Assembly (NCBI GenBank): GCA_910585005.1
Contig: CAJUCN010000005.1
Span: 20,280-49,053 of the forward strand
DNA from: an uncultured Lachnospiraceae bacterium
Lineage (GTDB): Bacteria; Bacillota; Clostridia; Lachnospirales; Lachnospiraceae
Direction: 5' to 3'
Length of the DNA stretch: 28,774 bases
The notes beneath the pieces are model-generated. The model worked only from the letters and a program-made list of their open reading frames with translations, had not been told where the DNA came from and did not search any database. Positions 7,064 to 14,203 of this stretch are shown here, piece after piece. Made by a program: the position numbers and the translations under genes. How positions within the stretch are numbered: the first letter of the stretch is position 1; the number at the start of each line of letters is the position of its first letter.

Positions 7064-8845
7064 TTAAGAAACAGGCAGTACCATTTGTGCCATATGGAGT
7101 TTGTAGTAAGCCCCTTTCCTGGCAATTAATTCATGTACCGTCCCTTCTTCCACAATACCGCCGTTATCAATAACGAAGATGCGGTCAGCCTTTTGGATGG
7201 TGGACAGCCGGTGGGCTATGACGAAAGAAGTACGCCCTTTTAGCAGAGCTTCGATCCCCTCCTGAACCAGAAGTTCGGTGTTGGTGTCAATGCTGGATGT
7301 GGCTTCATCCAGTATCAGGATGCTGGGGTCTGATACCATGGTTCTTGCGAAAGCAAGAAGCTGTTTTTGGCCAATAGATAGTCCCCCTCCCCGTTCAGAA
7401 AGTTCCGTGTCATAGCCTTTTTCCAGTTTACAGATAAATTCATGGGCATGAACTGCTTTGGCTGCTTGTTCTACTTCTTCATCGGTGGCATTTAACCTGC
7501 CATATCGGATATTGTCACGAATGGTTCCTGTGAAAAGGAAATTATCCTGTGTCATAATGCCCATCTGGCTTCGCAGGCTTTCAATAGATACACTTCTCAC
7601 ATCCAGTCCGTCAATACATACGCTTCCTTCCTGAACATCGTAAAAGCGGCTGATCAAGTTCACAATGGTGGTTTTACCTGCACCGGTAGGGCCTACCAGG
7701 GCAATGGTTTCGCCTGGCTGTATCTCAAAGGAAACACGATCCAAAACTTTTACAGGAGGATCATAGGAGAAGGTCACATGAGAAAAGGTGACTTTCCCGA
7801 TAATTTTTGGCATGGCCGTAACATTGGCGGCATCCGTGATTTCCGCTTTGGCATCCATGATTTCAAAAATTCGTTCTGCCGCTGCAAGATTGGTGATGAT
7901 CTGGTTATAAAAATTACTCAGGTTCATAATCGGATTCCAGAACATACCAATGTAAGTGCCGAAAGCAATAAAGGTTCCTACGGAAACTTTATCCGTACCG
8001 ATAACCATGATTCCCACGAAATAGAGCACAGTAACGCCCAGTCCCCAGCAAAAGTCAATGGCCGAACCTAAAGAATCGTTGATCCGGCAGGCGTCAAGGA
8101 AGGAAGTGCGGTGCTCTTTTACCAGTTTTGCAAAGGTATCACTGGTTTCCGCTTCCGCGGTAAAACTTTGGATAATGCGGATTCCGGAGATATCTTCATG
8201 GACAAAAGCATTTAAGTTGGATGCCTTCTTGCGGAAGATCTGCCAGCGCTTGTGTGAAAAGGTCTGGATCAAACACAAGGAAAGAATGGTTAGAGGCAGA
8301 CTGCACAAGGCGGCAGCGGCAAGGGCAGGGTTTTTGACGAACATGATTACGGCAACGGCTACCACGGTGATAAAGTCGGGGATAAGAGTGGTGACAAAAT
8401 TGTTCAGCACATCTTTGAGGGAATTGATGTCCCCAATGATCCTTGCCAGAATCTTTCCGGTGGGCCGGCTGTCAAAAAAATTAAAATCCAAGGTCTGGAT
8501 ATGGGTGTAAAGTTCCTGACGGATCGTCACCAGGATGCTGTTGCAGACTTTTGCCATCAGGTACATTCTCAGCTTGATTCCTCCGATCATTAGTAAGTTT
8601 AAAATGGCGGCTGTGCCAACCAGAAGAAGAAGCCCTTGCTTATGATTTGTTGTGATATATTTGTCAATGGCAGATTCTATGAACAGCGGGTTCATTAGAG
8701 TGACCACCACGCAAAATGCCATGATCGTCAAAACGATGGCTATTTGTTTTTTGTAGGTGAGCAGATAGGAGAACAGACGGCCCAGCGTTTTTAGTTTTCC
8801 GGCCTGTATGCTCTGCTCATCGTCTTTATAGGAATTGACAGCCAT
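7064..8845 (-). CDS. ABC exporter half-transporter with canonical catalytic Glu (BmrD-like partner)
   Basis: A 593-residue fused membrane/ATPase half-transporter of the MsbA/LmrA class: about six helices in residues 20-320, then the ATPase. Walker A is GPTGAGKTT (from Gly385), Walker B with catalytic Glu is ILILDEATSS (Glu514), and the switch His is in IAHRLST. The signature is LSIGQKQ rather than LSGGQ. Together with the Asp in the partner's Walker B this is the asymmetric heterodimer pattern known for BmrCD, LmrCD and TM287/288. The start is fixed by AAAGGAGG seven bases upstream; the ATG overlaps the TAA of the preceding gene by one base, indicating translational coupling. Likely substrates are drugs or amphiphiles, not readable from sequence. 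Confidence 0.93.
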   Translation of the reverse strand: MAVNSYKDDEQSIQAGKLKTLGRLFSYLLTYKKQIAIVLTIMAFCVVVTLMNPLFIESAIDKYITTNHKQGLLLLVGTAAILNLLMIGGIKLRMYLMAKVCNSILVTIRQELYTHIQTLDFNFFDSRPTGKILARIIGDINSLKDVLNNFVTTLIPDFITVVAVAVIMFVKNPALAAAALCSLPLTILSLCLIQTFSHKRWQIFRKKASNLNAFVHEDISGIRIIQSFTAEAETSDTFAKLVKEHRTSFLDACRINDSLGSAIDFCWGLGVTVLYFVGIMVIGTDKVSVGTFIAFGTYIGMFWNPIMNLSNFYNQIITNLAAAERIFEIMDAKAEITDAANVTAMPKIIGKVTFSHVTFSYDPPVKVLDRVSFEIQPGETIALVGPTGAGKTTIVNLISRFYDVQEGSVCIDGLDVRSVSIESLRSQMGIMTQDNFLFTGTIRDNIRYGRLNATDEEVEQAAKAVHAHEFICKLEKGYDTELSERGGGLSIGQKQLLAFARTMVSDPSILILDEATSSIDTNTELLVQEGIEALLKGRTSFVIAHRLSTIQKADRIFVIDNGGIVEEGTVHELIARKGAYYKLHMAQMVLPVS

Positions 8846-10581
8846 TAGGATACCTCCTTTTCCTTGATATATTCGCCGTACTGTGCCATGTAGGTTTGAT
8901 AGTAAAGCCCCTTTTTCTCCAAAAGGGAGTTGTGTGTTCCGCGCTCTGCAATGGAACCGTTTTCCAGGATGATGATTTCATCGGCATGGCATACGGCGCC
9001 GATCCGGTGGCCGATAATGATCTTGGTGCTTTCAGTCAGTTCCTGCAAGGTTTCGTGTATTTTTTGTTCTGTTTCCATGTCCAGTGCGGAGGTGGAATCG
9101 TCAAGAACCAGAACAGGATCTTTTTTGGCAAGGGCCCTGGCAATGGTAATCCGCTGTTTTTGTCCGCCGGAAAGACCTACGCCCCGTTCACCGATTACGG
9201 TACTGTATTGTTTTTCCATCCGTTCGACAAAGTTTTTGGCCTGTGCAGCATCTACGGCATTTTTGACGGTATCAAAAGAAAGTTGTTTCTTTTTTCCCAG
9301 TTTCACATTTTCAAGAATTGTATCGGAAAATAAAAACACATCCTGCATGACTGGTGAGATACTGCTTCGCAGGGTTTTCAATGGCAGTTTACGGATATCC
9401 ACATCATCTAAATAGATGGTCCCTTCGGAGACATCATATAGCCGTTGGAGCAGATGGATGATGGAAGTCTTACCTGCCCCGGTAGCGCCCATAATACCAA
9501 TGGTCTTACCTGGCAGGACAGTGAAGGAAATATCGTGGAGAATTTCATATCCGTCTGCCTTGTGGAAGGAAACGTGGGAGAATTCAATCTTTCCGGTAAT
9601 CTGATCCAGGACAACGGGGGATGAGGGATCAGTAATCGTAGGCTTTTGGTCGTAAATCCCTTTTAACTTCCGGTAAGAAGCAATGGCGCTAGAGAGACTG
9701 TTGGTCAGCCAGCCCAGCATTTCCATTGGCCATACGATATTCATGGAATATTCTATAAATGCCGTCAACATACCTAAAGATATTTCTCCATGCATCACAG
9801 AAAAACCGCCGGATAAAAGTACGCCGAAAGGAAGCAGCTTGGTGATCAGGTTGATGTAAGGGTAGTACTTTACGAATACCTGTGATTGCTGCATATTGAG
9901 CTCGTAGTATCGCTTGTTGTGGGACAGAAATTTGGAAATTTCGTATTTCTCACGGGCGAAAGCTTTTACGGTGCGGACCCCGGCAAGGTTTTCTTCCGCT
10001 ACAGTATTTAATTCTGCATTTTCTTCACTAATAGCGTCATATACGGCGCCCAGCTTTTTTTCCATGAAAATAGCGGTAAAGGCGGCGAGAATCATACACG
10101 CGGTAGGTAAAAGGGCAAGTTTCCAATTAAGGCTGTACATGCAGAAAAGGACAATGGAAGTATGCAGGATCACTTCCATGGTGAGCATTCCCACAAAGGT
10201 AAGGCCATCCCAGATCCGGTCCGTATCATCCTTGATCCGGCTCATCAGTTCACCGGTACCAGTGCGGTCAAAGAAGTCCGCGCTTAGGGACTGGACGTGG
10301 TTAAACAGATTTTTGCGGACATCTCCGATAATATGCGCTCCTACTTTGTCAAAGGTGTACTCCTTGATATACTGAAAGATACACCTCCCAATCCCAACAC
10401 AAAGGATACCGATAAGTAAAAAGACAAGTTTCCCCATCTGTCCGCCAATGATTACGTCGTCTACGATGTGGCGGGTCAACTGGGGGGAGAGCATATCAAG
10501 GGATACGCTGATGACCATGGATATAATGGCAAGAAAGTATGCAAATTTGTGTTCCCAAAGATAGGATGATAGTTTTTTCAT
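8845..10581 (-). CDS. ABC exporter half-transporter with degenerate Walker B (BmrC-like partner)
   Basis: A 578-residue half-transporter with about six N-terminal helices and a C-terminal ATPase: Walker A GATGAGKTS (from Gly365), signature LSGGQKQR, Walker B VLVLDDSTSALD, where Asp495 replaces the catalytic Glu, and IIGHR for the switch His. Its canonical signature and defective Walker B complement the partner encoded next, so one consensus and one degenerate ATP site form in the heterodimer. The open frame extends 29 codons upstream to 10668, but that extension runs through a terminator hairpin. ATG 10581 has GGAGG (10587-10591) at 5 bases and begins MKKLSSYLWEHK, the expected cytoplasmic N-terminus. 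Expression appears controlled by the leader ORF and terminator upstream. Confidence 0.93.
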   Translation of the reverse strand: MKKLSSYLWEHKFAYFLAIISMVISVSLDMLSPQLTRHIVDDVIIGGQMGKLVFLLIGILCVGIGRCIFQYIKEYTFDKVGAHIIGDVRKNLFNHVQSLSADFFDRTGTGELMSRIKDDTDRIWDGLTFVGMLTMEVILHTSIVLFCMYSLNWKLALLPTACMILAAFTAIFMEKKLGAVYDAISEENAELNTVAEENLAGVRTVKAFAREKYEISKFLSHNKRYYELNMQQSQVFVKYYPYINLITKLLPFGVLLSGGFSVMHGEISLGMLTAFIEYSMNIVWPMEMLGWLTNSLSSAIASYRKLKGIYDQKPTITDPSSPVVLDQITGKIEFSHVSFHKADGYEILHDISFTVLPGKTIGIMGATGAGKTSIIHLLQRLYDVSEGTIYLDDVDIRKLPLKTLRSSISPVMQDVFLFSDTILENVKLGKKKQLSFDTVKNAVDAAQAKNFVERMEKQYSTVIGERGVGLSGGQKQRITIARALAKKDPVLVLDDSTSALDMETEQKIHETLQELTESTKIIIGHRIGAVCHADEIIILENGSIAERGTHNSLLEKKGLYYQTYMAQYGEYIKEKEVS

Positions 10582-10604
10582 AAATGCCTCCGTAATCTTT
10601 TTAT

Positions 10605-10643
10605 AAAAAAGTAAAAAGCTGCCATGGAAATTACCATGGCAGC
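10605..10643 (-). terminator. Intrinsic terminator in the ABC operon leader (attenuator)
   Basis: Read on the minus strand, GCTGCCATGG (10643-10634), a 6-base loop and CCATGGCAGC (10627-10618) form a perfect 10-bp stem followed by TTTTTACTTTTTT. It lies between the leader ORF and the first ABC gene, 14 bases before that gene's GGAGG. The segment GGTAATTTC spanning the loop and inner stem (plus-strand 10627-10635) is complementary to GAAATTACC in the leader ORF (plus-strand 10730-10738), an obvious antiterminator candidate. Confidence 0.85.
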
Positions 10644-10677
10644 CGTTAACAGCACGCGATATGTACATGACCGAATA

Positions 10678-10809
10678 TTACATAAGACGCTGCATAAAGC
10701 AGACAGGCCTATGGACGGATATACATGGAGGTAATTTCATAAGGAATTCAGCTATTGGTCTGTTATTTCTTAAAAACGTCCTGTGATTTAATTCTATAGC
10801 TTTCGTCAT
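10678..10809 (-). CDS. 43-residue leader peptide ORF upstream of ABC exporter operon
   Basis: ATG (10809-10807) preceded by AAAGGAGG and a 7-base spacer, open for 43 codons to TAA (10680-10678). The peptide begins MTKAIELNHRTFLRNNRP, contains PPCISVHRP and ends CFMQRLM; it has no signal peptide or clear membrane helix. It starts about 40 bases after the predicted transcription start and ends 35 bases before a perfect intrinsic terminator, followed by the two ABC exporter genes. By analogy with bmrB of the B. subtilis bmrBCD operon, its translation rather than its product probably matters: a ribosome stalled in the first half would leave codons 24-27 (ATG AAA TTA CC) free to pair with the terminator. 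The ORF and RBS are seen; the mechanism is inferred. Confidence 0.7.
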   Translation of the reverse strand: MTKAIELNHRTFLRNNRPIAEFLMKLPPCISVHRPVCFMQRLM

Positions 10810-10854
10810 GATATTTCCTCCTTTCCTGAATCATTTATCAAGTAACATGCTAAT

Positions 10855-10883
10855 AACATACGACAGCGGATAGTATTTGTCAA
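10855..10883 (-). promoter_or_regulatory. Promoter of the leader peptide-ABC exporter operon
   Basis: On the minus strand TTGACA (10883-10878), 17 bases, TATGTT (10860-10855). Transcription would start near 10848, about 40 bases upstream of the leader ORF. The leader RNA to the first ABC gene would be about 265 nt. Confidence 0.7.
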
Positions 10884-10926
10884 TATGATTTTTAATATAT
10901 TTTATCAATTATAAAAAGAAAAGTGC

Positions 10927-10953
10927 TTGAAAGAAAGGTTCAGATGTTATACC
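10927..10953 (+). promoter_or_regulatory. Possible promoter of the lipoprotein gene
   Basis: TTGAAA (10927-10932), a short 15-base gap, and TGTTATACC, an extended -10-like element with TATACC at 10948-10953. Spacing is suboptimal; it is the best candidate in the divergent intergenic region. Confidence 0.35.
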
Positions 10954-11018
10954 ATAATATTAATAAATTAAGATGTCTGCATGATGAAATGCAAAGTGTA
11001 AAATAGGGGATGAAGTAA

Positions 11019-11666
11019 ATGAACAAAAGAATTATGGTAGCTTTGGTTGTGGGGGTTCTTCTCGTGCAAATAGTGGCTTGTGCCGGTAAGGACGATCCGG
11101 AAGAGACAGAGGTAAGTGTACCGGTGGAGGAGATTGCAAAGACGGAGACAGAAGAGATCTCTTCCGCAAATGTGCCTTCTGACATGGAAGAAGAGGAGGC
11201 GGTTTCTGAGGGGGAACTTGACGAACCGGTTGTTTTTGAGGAGGCGGACTTGACGTGTATCCTGCCAGAGGGGTTTCGCGAGCACGATGTAGAGGGGTTG
11301 TATGTCCATAAGAATTATCCAAAGGACACGGCTACGATCGATTATTTGATCGTGGATAGTGATGAGGATATCATGGAGATGACAAAAGAAGAATATAAGG
11401 AGATGCTTGAGGCGGAATTCCTTGACAGATACGGTGATTCTGTTGAAGTTGTAATAAACAGTTATGAAAAGATACGGGTAGATGGAAGAAATGGCATAAA
11501 AGTTAAAATGGAATATGAGTTTAGGGGTACCGAATACGAACAACTGATCTATTTGGTCAAAAACGGGAATGAAAACCACAATTTGAGCTATACCCAGGAA
11601 AAAGACGGGGGCTGGATGGATGAATTTGAGAAGAGTGGAGATACCATTTCCTTTGAAGCAAGATGA
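11019..11666 (+). CDS. Small acidic lipoprotein, function unknown
   Basis: The 215-residue product has a lipoprotein signal peptide: MNKR, a hydrophobic core (IMVALVVGVLLVQ) and a lipobox I-V-A-C with Cys21 as the lipidated residue. A low-complexity acidic linker follows (about 25-70, many Glu, with runs such as MEEEE), then a compact alpha/beta domain (about 72-215). I do not recognise the domain; it resembles small secreted lipoproteins of unknown role. AGGGGA (11005-11010) precedes the ATG by 8 bases. It is a single gene, divergent from the ABC exporter operon and closed by its own terminator. Confidence 0.85.
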   Translation: MNKRIMVALVVGVLLVQIVACAGKDDPEETEVSVPVEEIAKTETEEISSANVPSDMEEEEAVSEGELDEPVVFEEADLTCILPEGFREHDVEGLYVHKNYPKDTATIDYLIVDSDEDIMEMTKEEYKEMLEAEFLDRYGDSVEVVINSYEKIRVDGRNGIKVKMEYEFRGTEYEQLIYLVKNGNENHNLSYTQEKDGGWMDEFEKSGDTISFEAR

Positions 11667-11670
11667 CAAA

Positions 11671-11696
11671 AGCGCTGCCGGCAGGCGGCGTTTTTT
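11671..11696 (+). terminator. Intrinsic terminator after lipoprotein gene
   Basis: CGCTGCC (11673-11679), loop GGCA, GGCGGCG (11684-11690), one G-U pair, followed by six T. Starts four bases after the stop codon. Confidence 0.85.
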
Positions 11697-11742
11697 GAGA
11701 AGTTATATTTTATGGCGATTGTGAAGACGCCAGGGAGAAGAA

Positions 11743-12915
11743 ATGATTCAGATTTTAACCAGGTTATTTATTAAAAATGCAGAGGATACCACGAATCCTT
11801 CTGTGCGCCAAGCCTATGGGATACTCTGCGGCGGGGCAGGGATCGGACTAAACATCTTTTTGTTTATTATAAAGTTTATTGCCGGGCAGCTTTCCGGTTC
11901 CATAGCGATCACGGCAGATGCTTTTAATAACCTTTCGGATGCAGGTTCTTCAGTGATCACGCTGGTAGGATTTAAAATGGCAGGGCAGAAACCGGATAAT
12001 GACCATCCCTTCGGACACGGGAGGATTGAATATATCTCAGGGATGCTGGTATCGGTGATTATATTGTTGATGGGGGCGGAATTATTAAAGTCTTCCGTGG
12101 GGAAGATCATCCATCCCTCTCCGGTAGAAGCCGGAGCGCTTGTCATTGCGATTTTACTGGTGTCGGTTTGCGTGAAGTTATATATGTATTTTTATAATCG
12201 TGGGATCAGCCGTAAAATCGACAGCGCTGCAATGATGGCGACAGCGAAAGACAGTATCAGTGATAGTATATCCACCATCGTAGTCCTTTTTACGACACTC
12301 CTTGCCTTGGGTACGGACGTTCAGATTGATGGCTGGTGTGGTATATTAGTGGCTGGATTTGTCCTTTGGACGGGATACCAGGCCATGAAGGATACGGTAA
12401 GCCCTCTTTTGGGGCAGCCCCCGGAGCCGGAGTTTGTGGAAAAGATAGAGGAGATTATCATGCTGTATAAAGAACAGGGAGTTTTGGGACTGCATGACTT
12501 GGTAGTACACAATTATGGTCCTGGAAGAGTCATGCTTTCCGTTCATGTGGAAGTCCCTTCTACTGGGGATATCCTGGAGCTTCATGATATGATCGACCTG
12601 ATCGAACACCGCCTGGCAAGTGAACTGAACTGTAGCGCAGTGATCCATATGGATCCGGTCTGCGTCAATGATGAAGAGACGAACAAGGCCAAAGAAAAGG
12701 TGGCGGGAATCATAAAAGAGTTGGATGGAAAATTAAAGTTTCATGATTTTCGGATGGTACATGGCCCTACCCATACCAATTTGATCTTTGATGTGGTAAT
12801 TCCATATGATTATGGGATGGCGGATGATGAGGTGAAACGGTATGTGCAGGAGAAGGTAAAGGGCCTGGATGGGAATTATTTTGCGGTGATTGATGTGGAT
12901 AAAGAATGCCGGTAG
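11743..12915 (+). CDS. Cation diffusion facilitator (CDF) metal exporter, probably Mn-type
   Basis: A 390-residue proton-coupled divalent metal exporter of the inner membrane. About six helices lie in the first 210 residues. The family signature is present: SGSIAITADAFNNLSDAGSS and HPFGHGRIEY. The transport site reads N62-x3-D66 in helix 2 and D170-x3-D174 in helix 5, the (N/D)DDD set associated with Mn-transporting CDFs such as MntE, rather than the DD-HD set of zinc exporters; substrate assignment is inference. The cytoplasmic tail is longer than usual and appears to hold two related domains, each beginning LHD/FHD, then V-H-x-GP or N-Y-GP, then V-x-VP/VIP. AGGGAG (11732-11737) lies 5 bases before the ATG. 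Confidence 0.92.
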   Translation: MIQILTRLFIKNAEDTTNPSVRQAYGILCGGAGIGLNIFLFIIKFIAGQLSGSIAITADAFNNLSDAGSSVITLVGFKMAGQKPDNDHPFGHGRIEYISGMLVSVIILLMGAELLKSSVGKIIHPSPVEAGALVIAILLVSVCVKLYMYFYNRGISRKIDSAAMMATAKDSISDSISTIVVLFTTLLALGTDVQIDGWCGILVAGFVLWTGYQAMKDTVSPLLGQPPEPEFVEKIEEIIMLYKEQGVLGLHDLVVHNYGPGRVMLSVHVEVPSTGDILELHDMIDLIEHRLASELNCSAVIHMDPVCVNDEETNKAKEKVAGIIKELDGKLKFHDFRMVHGPTHTNLIFDVVIPYDYGMADDEVKRYVQEKVKGLDGNYFAVIDVDKECR

Positions 12916-12928
12916 TTAAAAGAGGATT

Positions 12929-12943
12929 GTGCCCGGCGGGCGC
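12929..12943 (+). other. GC-rich intercistronic hairpin
   Basis: GTGCCC, loop GGC, GGGCGC (one G-U pair) between the CDF gene and the next membrane protein. No T-run follows, so it is not a normal terminator; it may separate or stabilise transcript parts. Confidence 0.35.
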
Positions 12944-12975
12944 TTAGCTACTATTTGACAAATCGGAGATGTTGT

Positions 12976-14190
12976 ATGGAAAGATCAAAATCAGAATATC
13001 TGGAATATGGATTGCTGACGATTGCGGCATTGGTGTGTTTTCTTGCGGTGCTGCATATTTTTACGGGACAGTATTTTTGGAAACATAATGTTTATAATAC
13101 CTATGCGCTCCAGGCTGATTCGTGGCGGCAGGGAAGGCTTGACCTTGGAGAAAATTATAGCTGGCTGGAGATTGCGGAATATAACGGAAAATATTACTGT
13201 AGTTTTCCGCCATTTCCTTCTTATGTGCTTTTTCCATTTACATTTTTCTTTGGAAGCAATACGCCGGATGGGTTAGTCCTTTTATTCTTTAATGTTATGG
13301 CAGTAGTTTTTTTGTATAAAATTGCCGGAAGGTTTCGACTATCACCGGGAGCATCGGCGTTTTGCACGTTATTTTTTTCCGTGTGTACGAATATGACATT
13401 TGTCTTTTTTGTTCCTTCCGTATGGTTTTTTGCCCAGACCATAAGCTACAGCCTTGCAGCAGCGGCAATTTATTTTGCCCTGATAGGAAAGGGCGGGGTG
13501 TCCTTGCTTTTGTGGAGCTGTGGGGTGGGGTGCAGGCCAATGCAGGCGTTATTTCTTCCGGTTCTCTTATGGATCCTCTTTCAGGAAGAGAGGGCAAAAC
13601 GTCCGGAGGTTCCATGGACCAGGCTCATAGGGGACAAAATTTACTGGGGCATTTTGCCACTGATTGTTGCGCTGTCTTATATGGCGCTTAATTATGCCAG
13701 GTTTGGGAATATTGTGGAATTTGGCCATAACTATCTTCCGGAGTTTGTGTATGAACATAAACAATTTTCTGTGGATTATCTGGCAAATAATTTTAGGATG
13801 CTAATGAACTTTCCATCTTTTTCGGAGGAGGGAAAGATGATCATTGATCATTTTGGGAATTTAAATTTTTTGTGGGTAAATCCTCCTGTTTTTGTTTTTG
13901 TTGCCGTGACGATAGCGGCAGCCTTGAGAGGGGAAAAGAAAACGGCAGCGTTTGGCGTGATGACGTTTGTTTTATCAGCAGGGTATCTGACGGTGACTGC
14001 AATGCATGCAACAATGGGGGGATGGCATTTTGGCAACCGTTATACCAATGACATTCTTCCATGGCTGTTTGTGGTTTCTGTAATGTTCTTTTCAAAACAC
14101 GGCAGATGGGTGAAATGGCAGCTTCCCTTTGCCATTTGGGGAATCTTGTTTAATGTGGTAGGAACCGTAATTGTATATAATGGATTGTAA
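12976..14190 (+). CDS. Polytopic membrane protein, GT-C-like glycosyltransferase (paralogue 1)
   Basis: A 404-residue protein with about 11 hydrophobic helices. After helix 1 comes a long outside loop with YALQADSWRQGRLDL and YNGKYYCSFPPFPSY, then CRPMQALFLPVLL, and NYARFGNIVEFGHNY in a later loop. These motifs recur in the third gene of this cluster (YNGHYYMYFG, CRPTIGF, NYARFENPFEFGQSY), so the two are paralogues. The layout, a large first extracytoplasmic loop with acidic residues and many helices, matches GT-C enzymes that use polyprenyl-phosphate sugars; activity is inferred. ATG 12976 has GGAG (12965-12968) at 7 bases; the upstream TTG 12955 is not used. The next gene starts 13 bases after the stop. 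Confidence 0.82.
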   Translation: MERSKSEYLEYGLLTIAALVCFLAVLHIFTGQYFWKHNVYNTYALQADSWRQGRLDLGENYSWLEIAEYNGKYYCSFPPFPSYVLFPFTFFFGSNTPDGLVLLFFNVMAVVFLYKIAGRFRLSPGASAFCTLFFSVCTNMTFVFFVPSVWFFAQTISYSLAAAAIYFALIGKGGVSLLLWSCGVGCRPMQALFLPVLLWILFQEERAKRPEVPWTRLIGDKIYWGILPLIVALSYMALNYARFGNIVEFGHNYLPEFVYEHKQFSVDYLANNFRMLMNFPSFSEEGKMIIDHFGNLNFLWVNPPVFVFVAVTIAAALRGEKKTAAFGVMTFVLSAGYLTVTAMHATMGGWHFGNRYTNDILPWLFVVSVMFFSKHGRWVKWQLPFAIWGILFNVVGTVIVYNGL

Positions 14191-14203
14191 TAGGAATAGG
14201 AAA

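Noticed and set aside
7778..8510. Plus-strand ORFs opposite the ABC exporter genes (also 8896-9415 and 9914-10375)
   Set aside because: Antisense to well-supported coding sequence with all ABC motifs; no promoter or RBS for them.
10618..10643. Palindrome considered as a regulator-binding site
   Set aside because: The T-run directly after it on the minus strand and its place between leader ORF and gene make a terminator the better reading.
10582..10668. 29-codon N-terminal extension of the first ABC exporter
   Set aside because: It would translate through the terminator hairpin and lacks an RBS; ATG 10581 has GGAGG at 5 bases and the family's usual N-terminus.
12955..12960. TTGACA as a -35 box for the GT-C-like gene
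   Set aside because: No -10-like sequence 16-18 bases downstream; the position 17 bases later reads GAAAGA.
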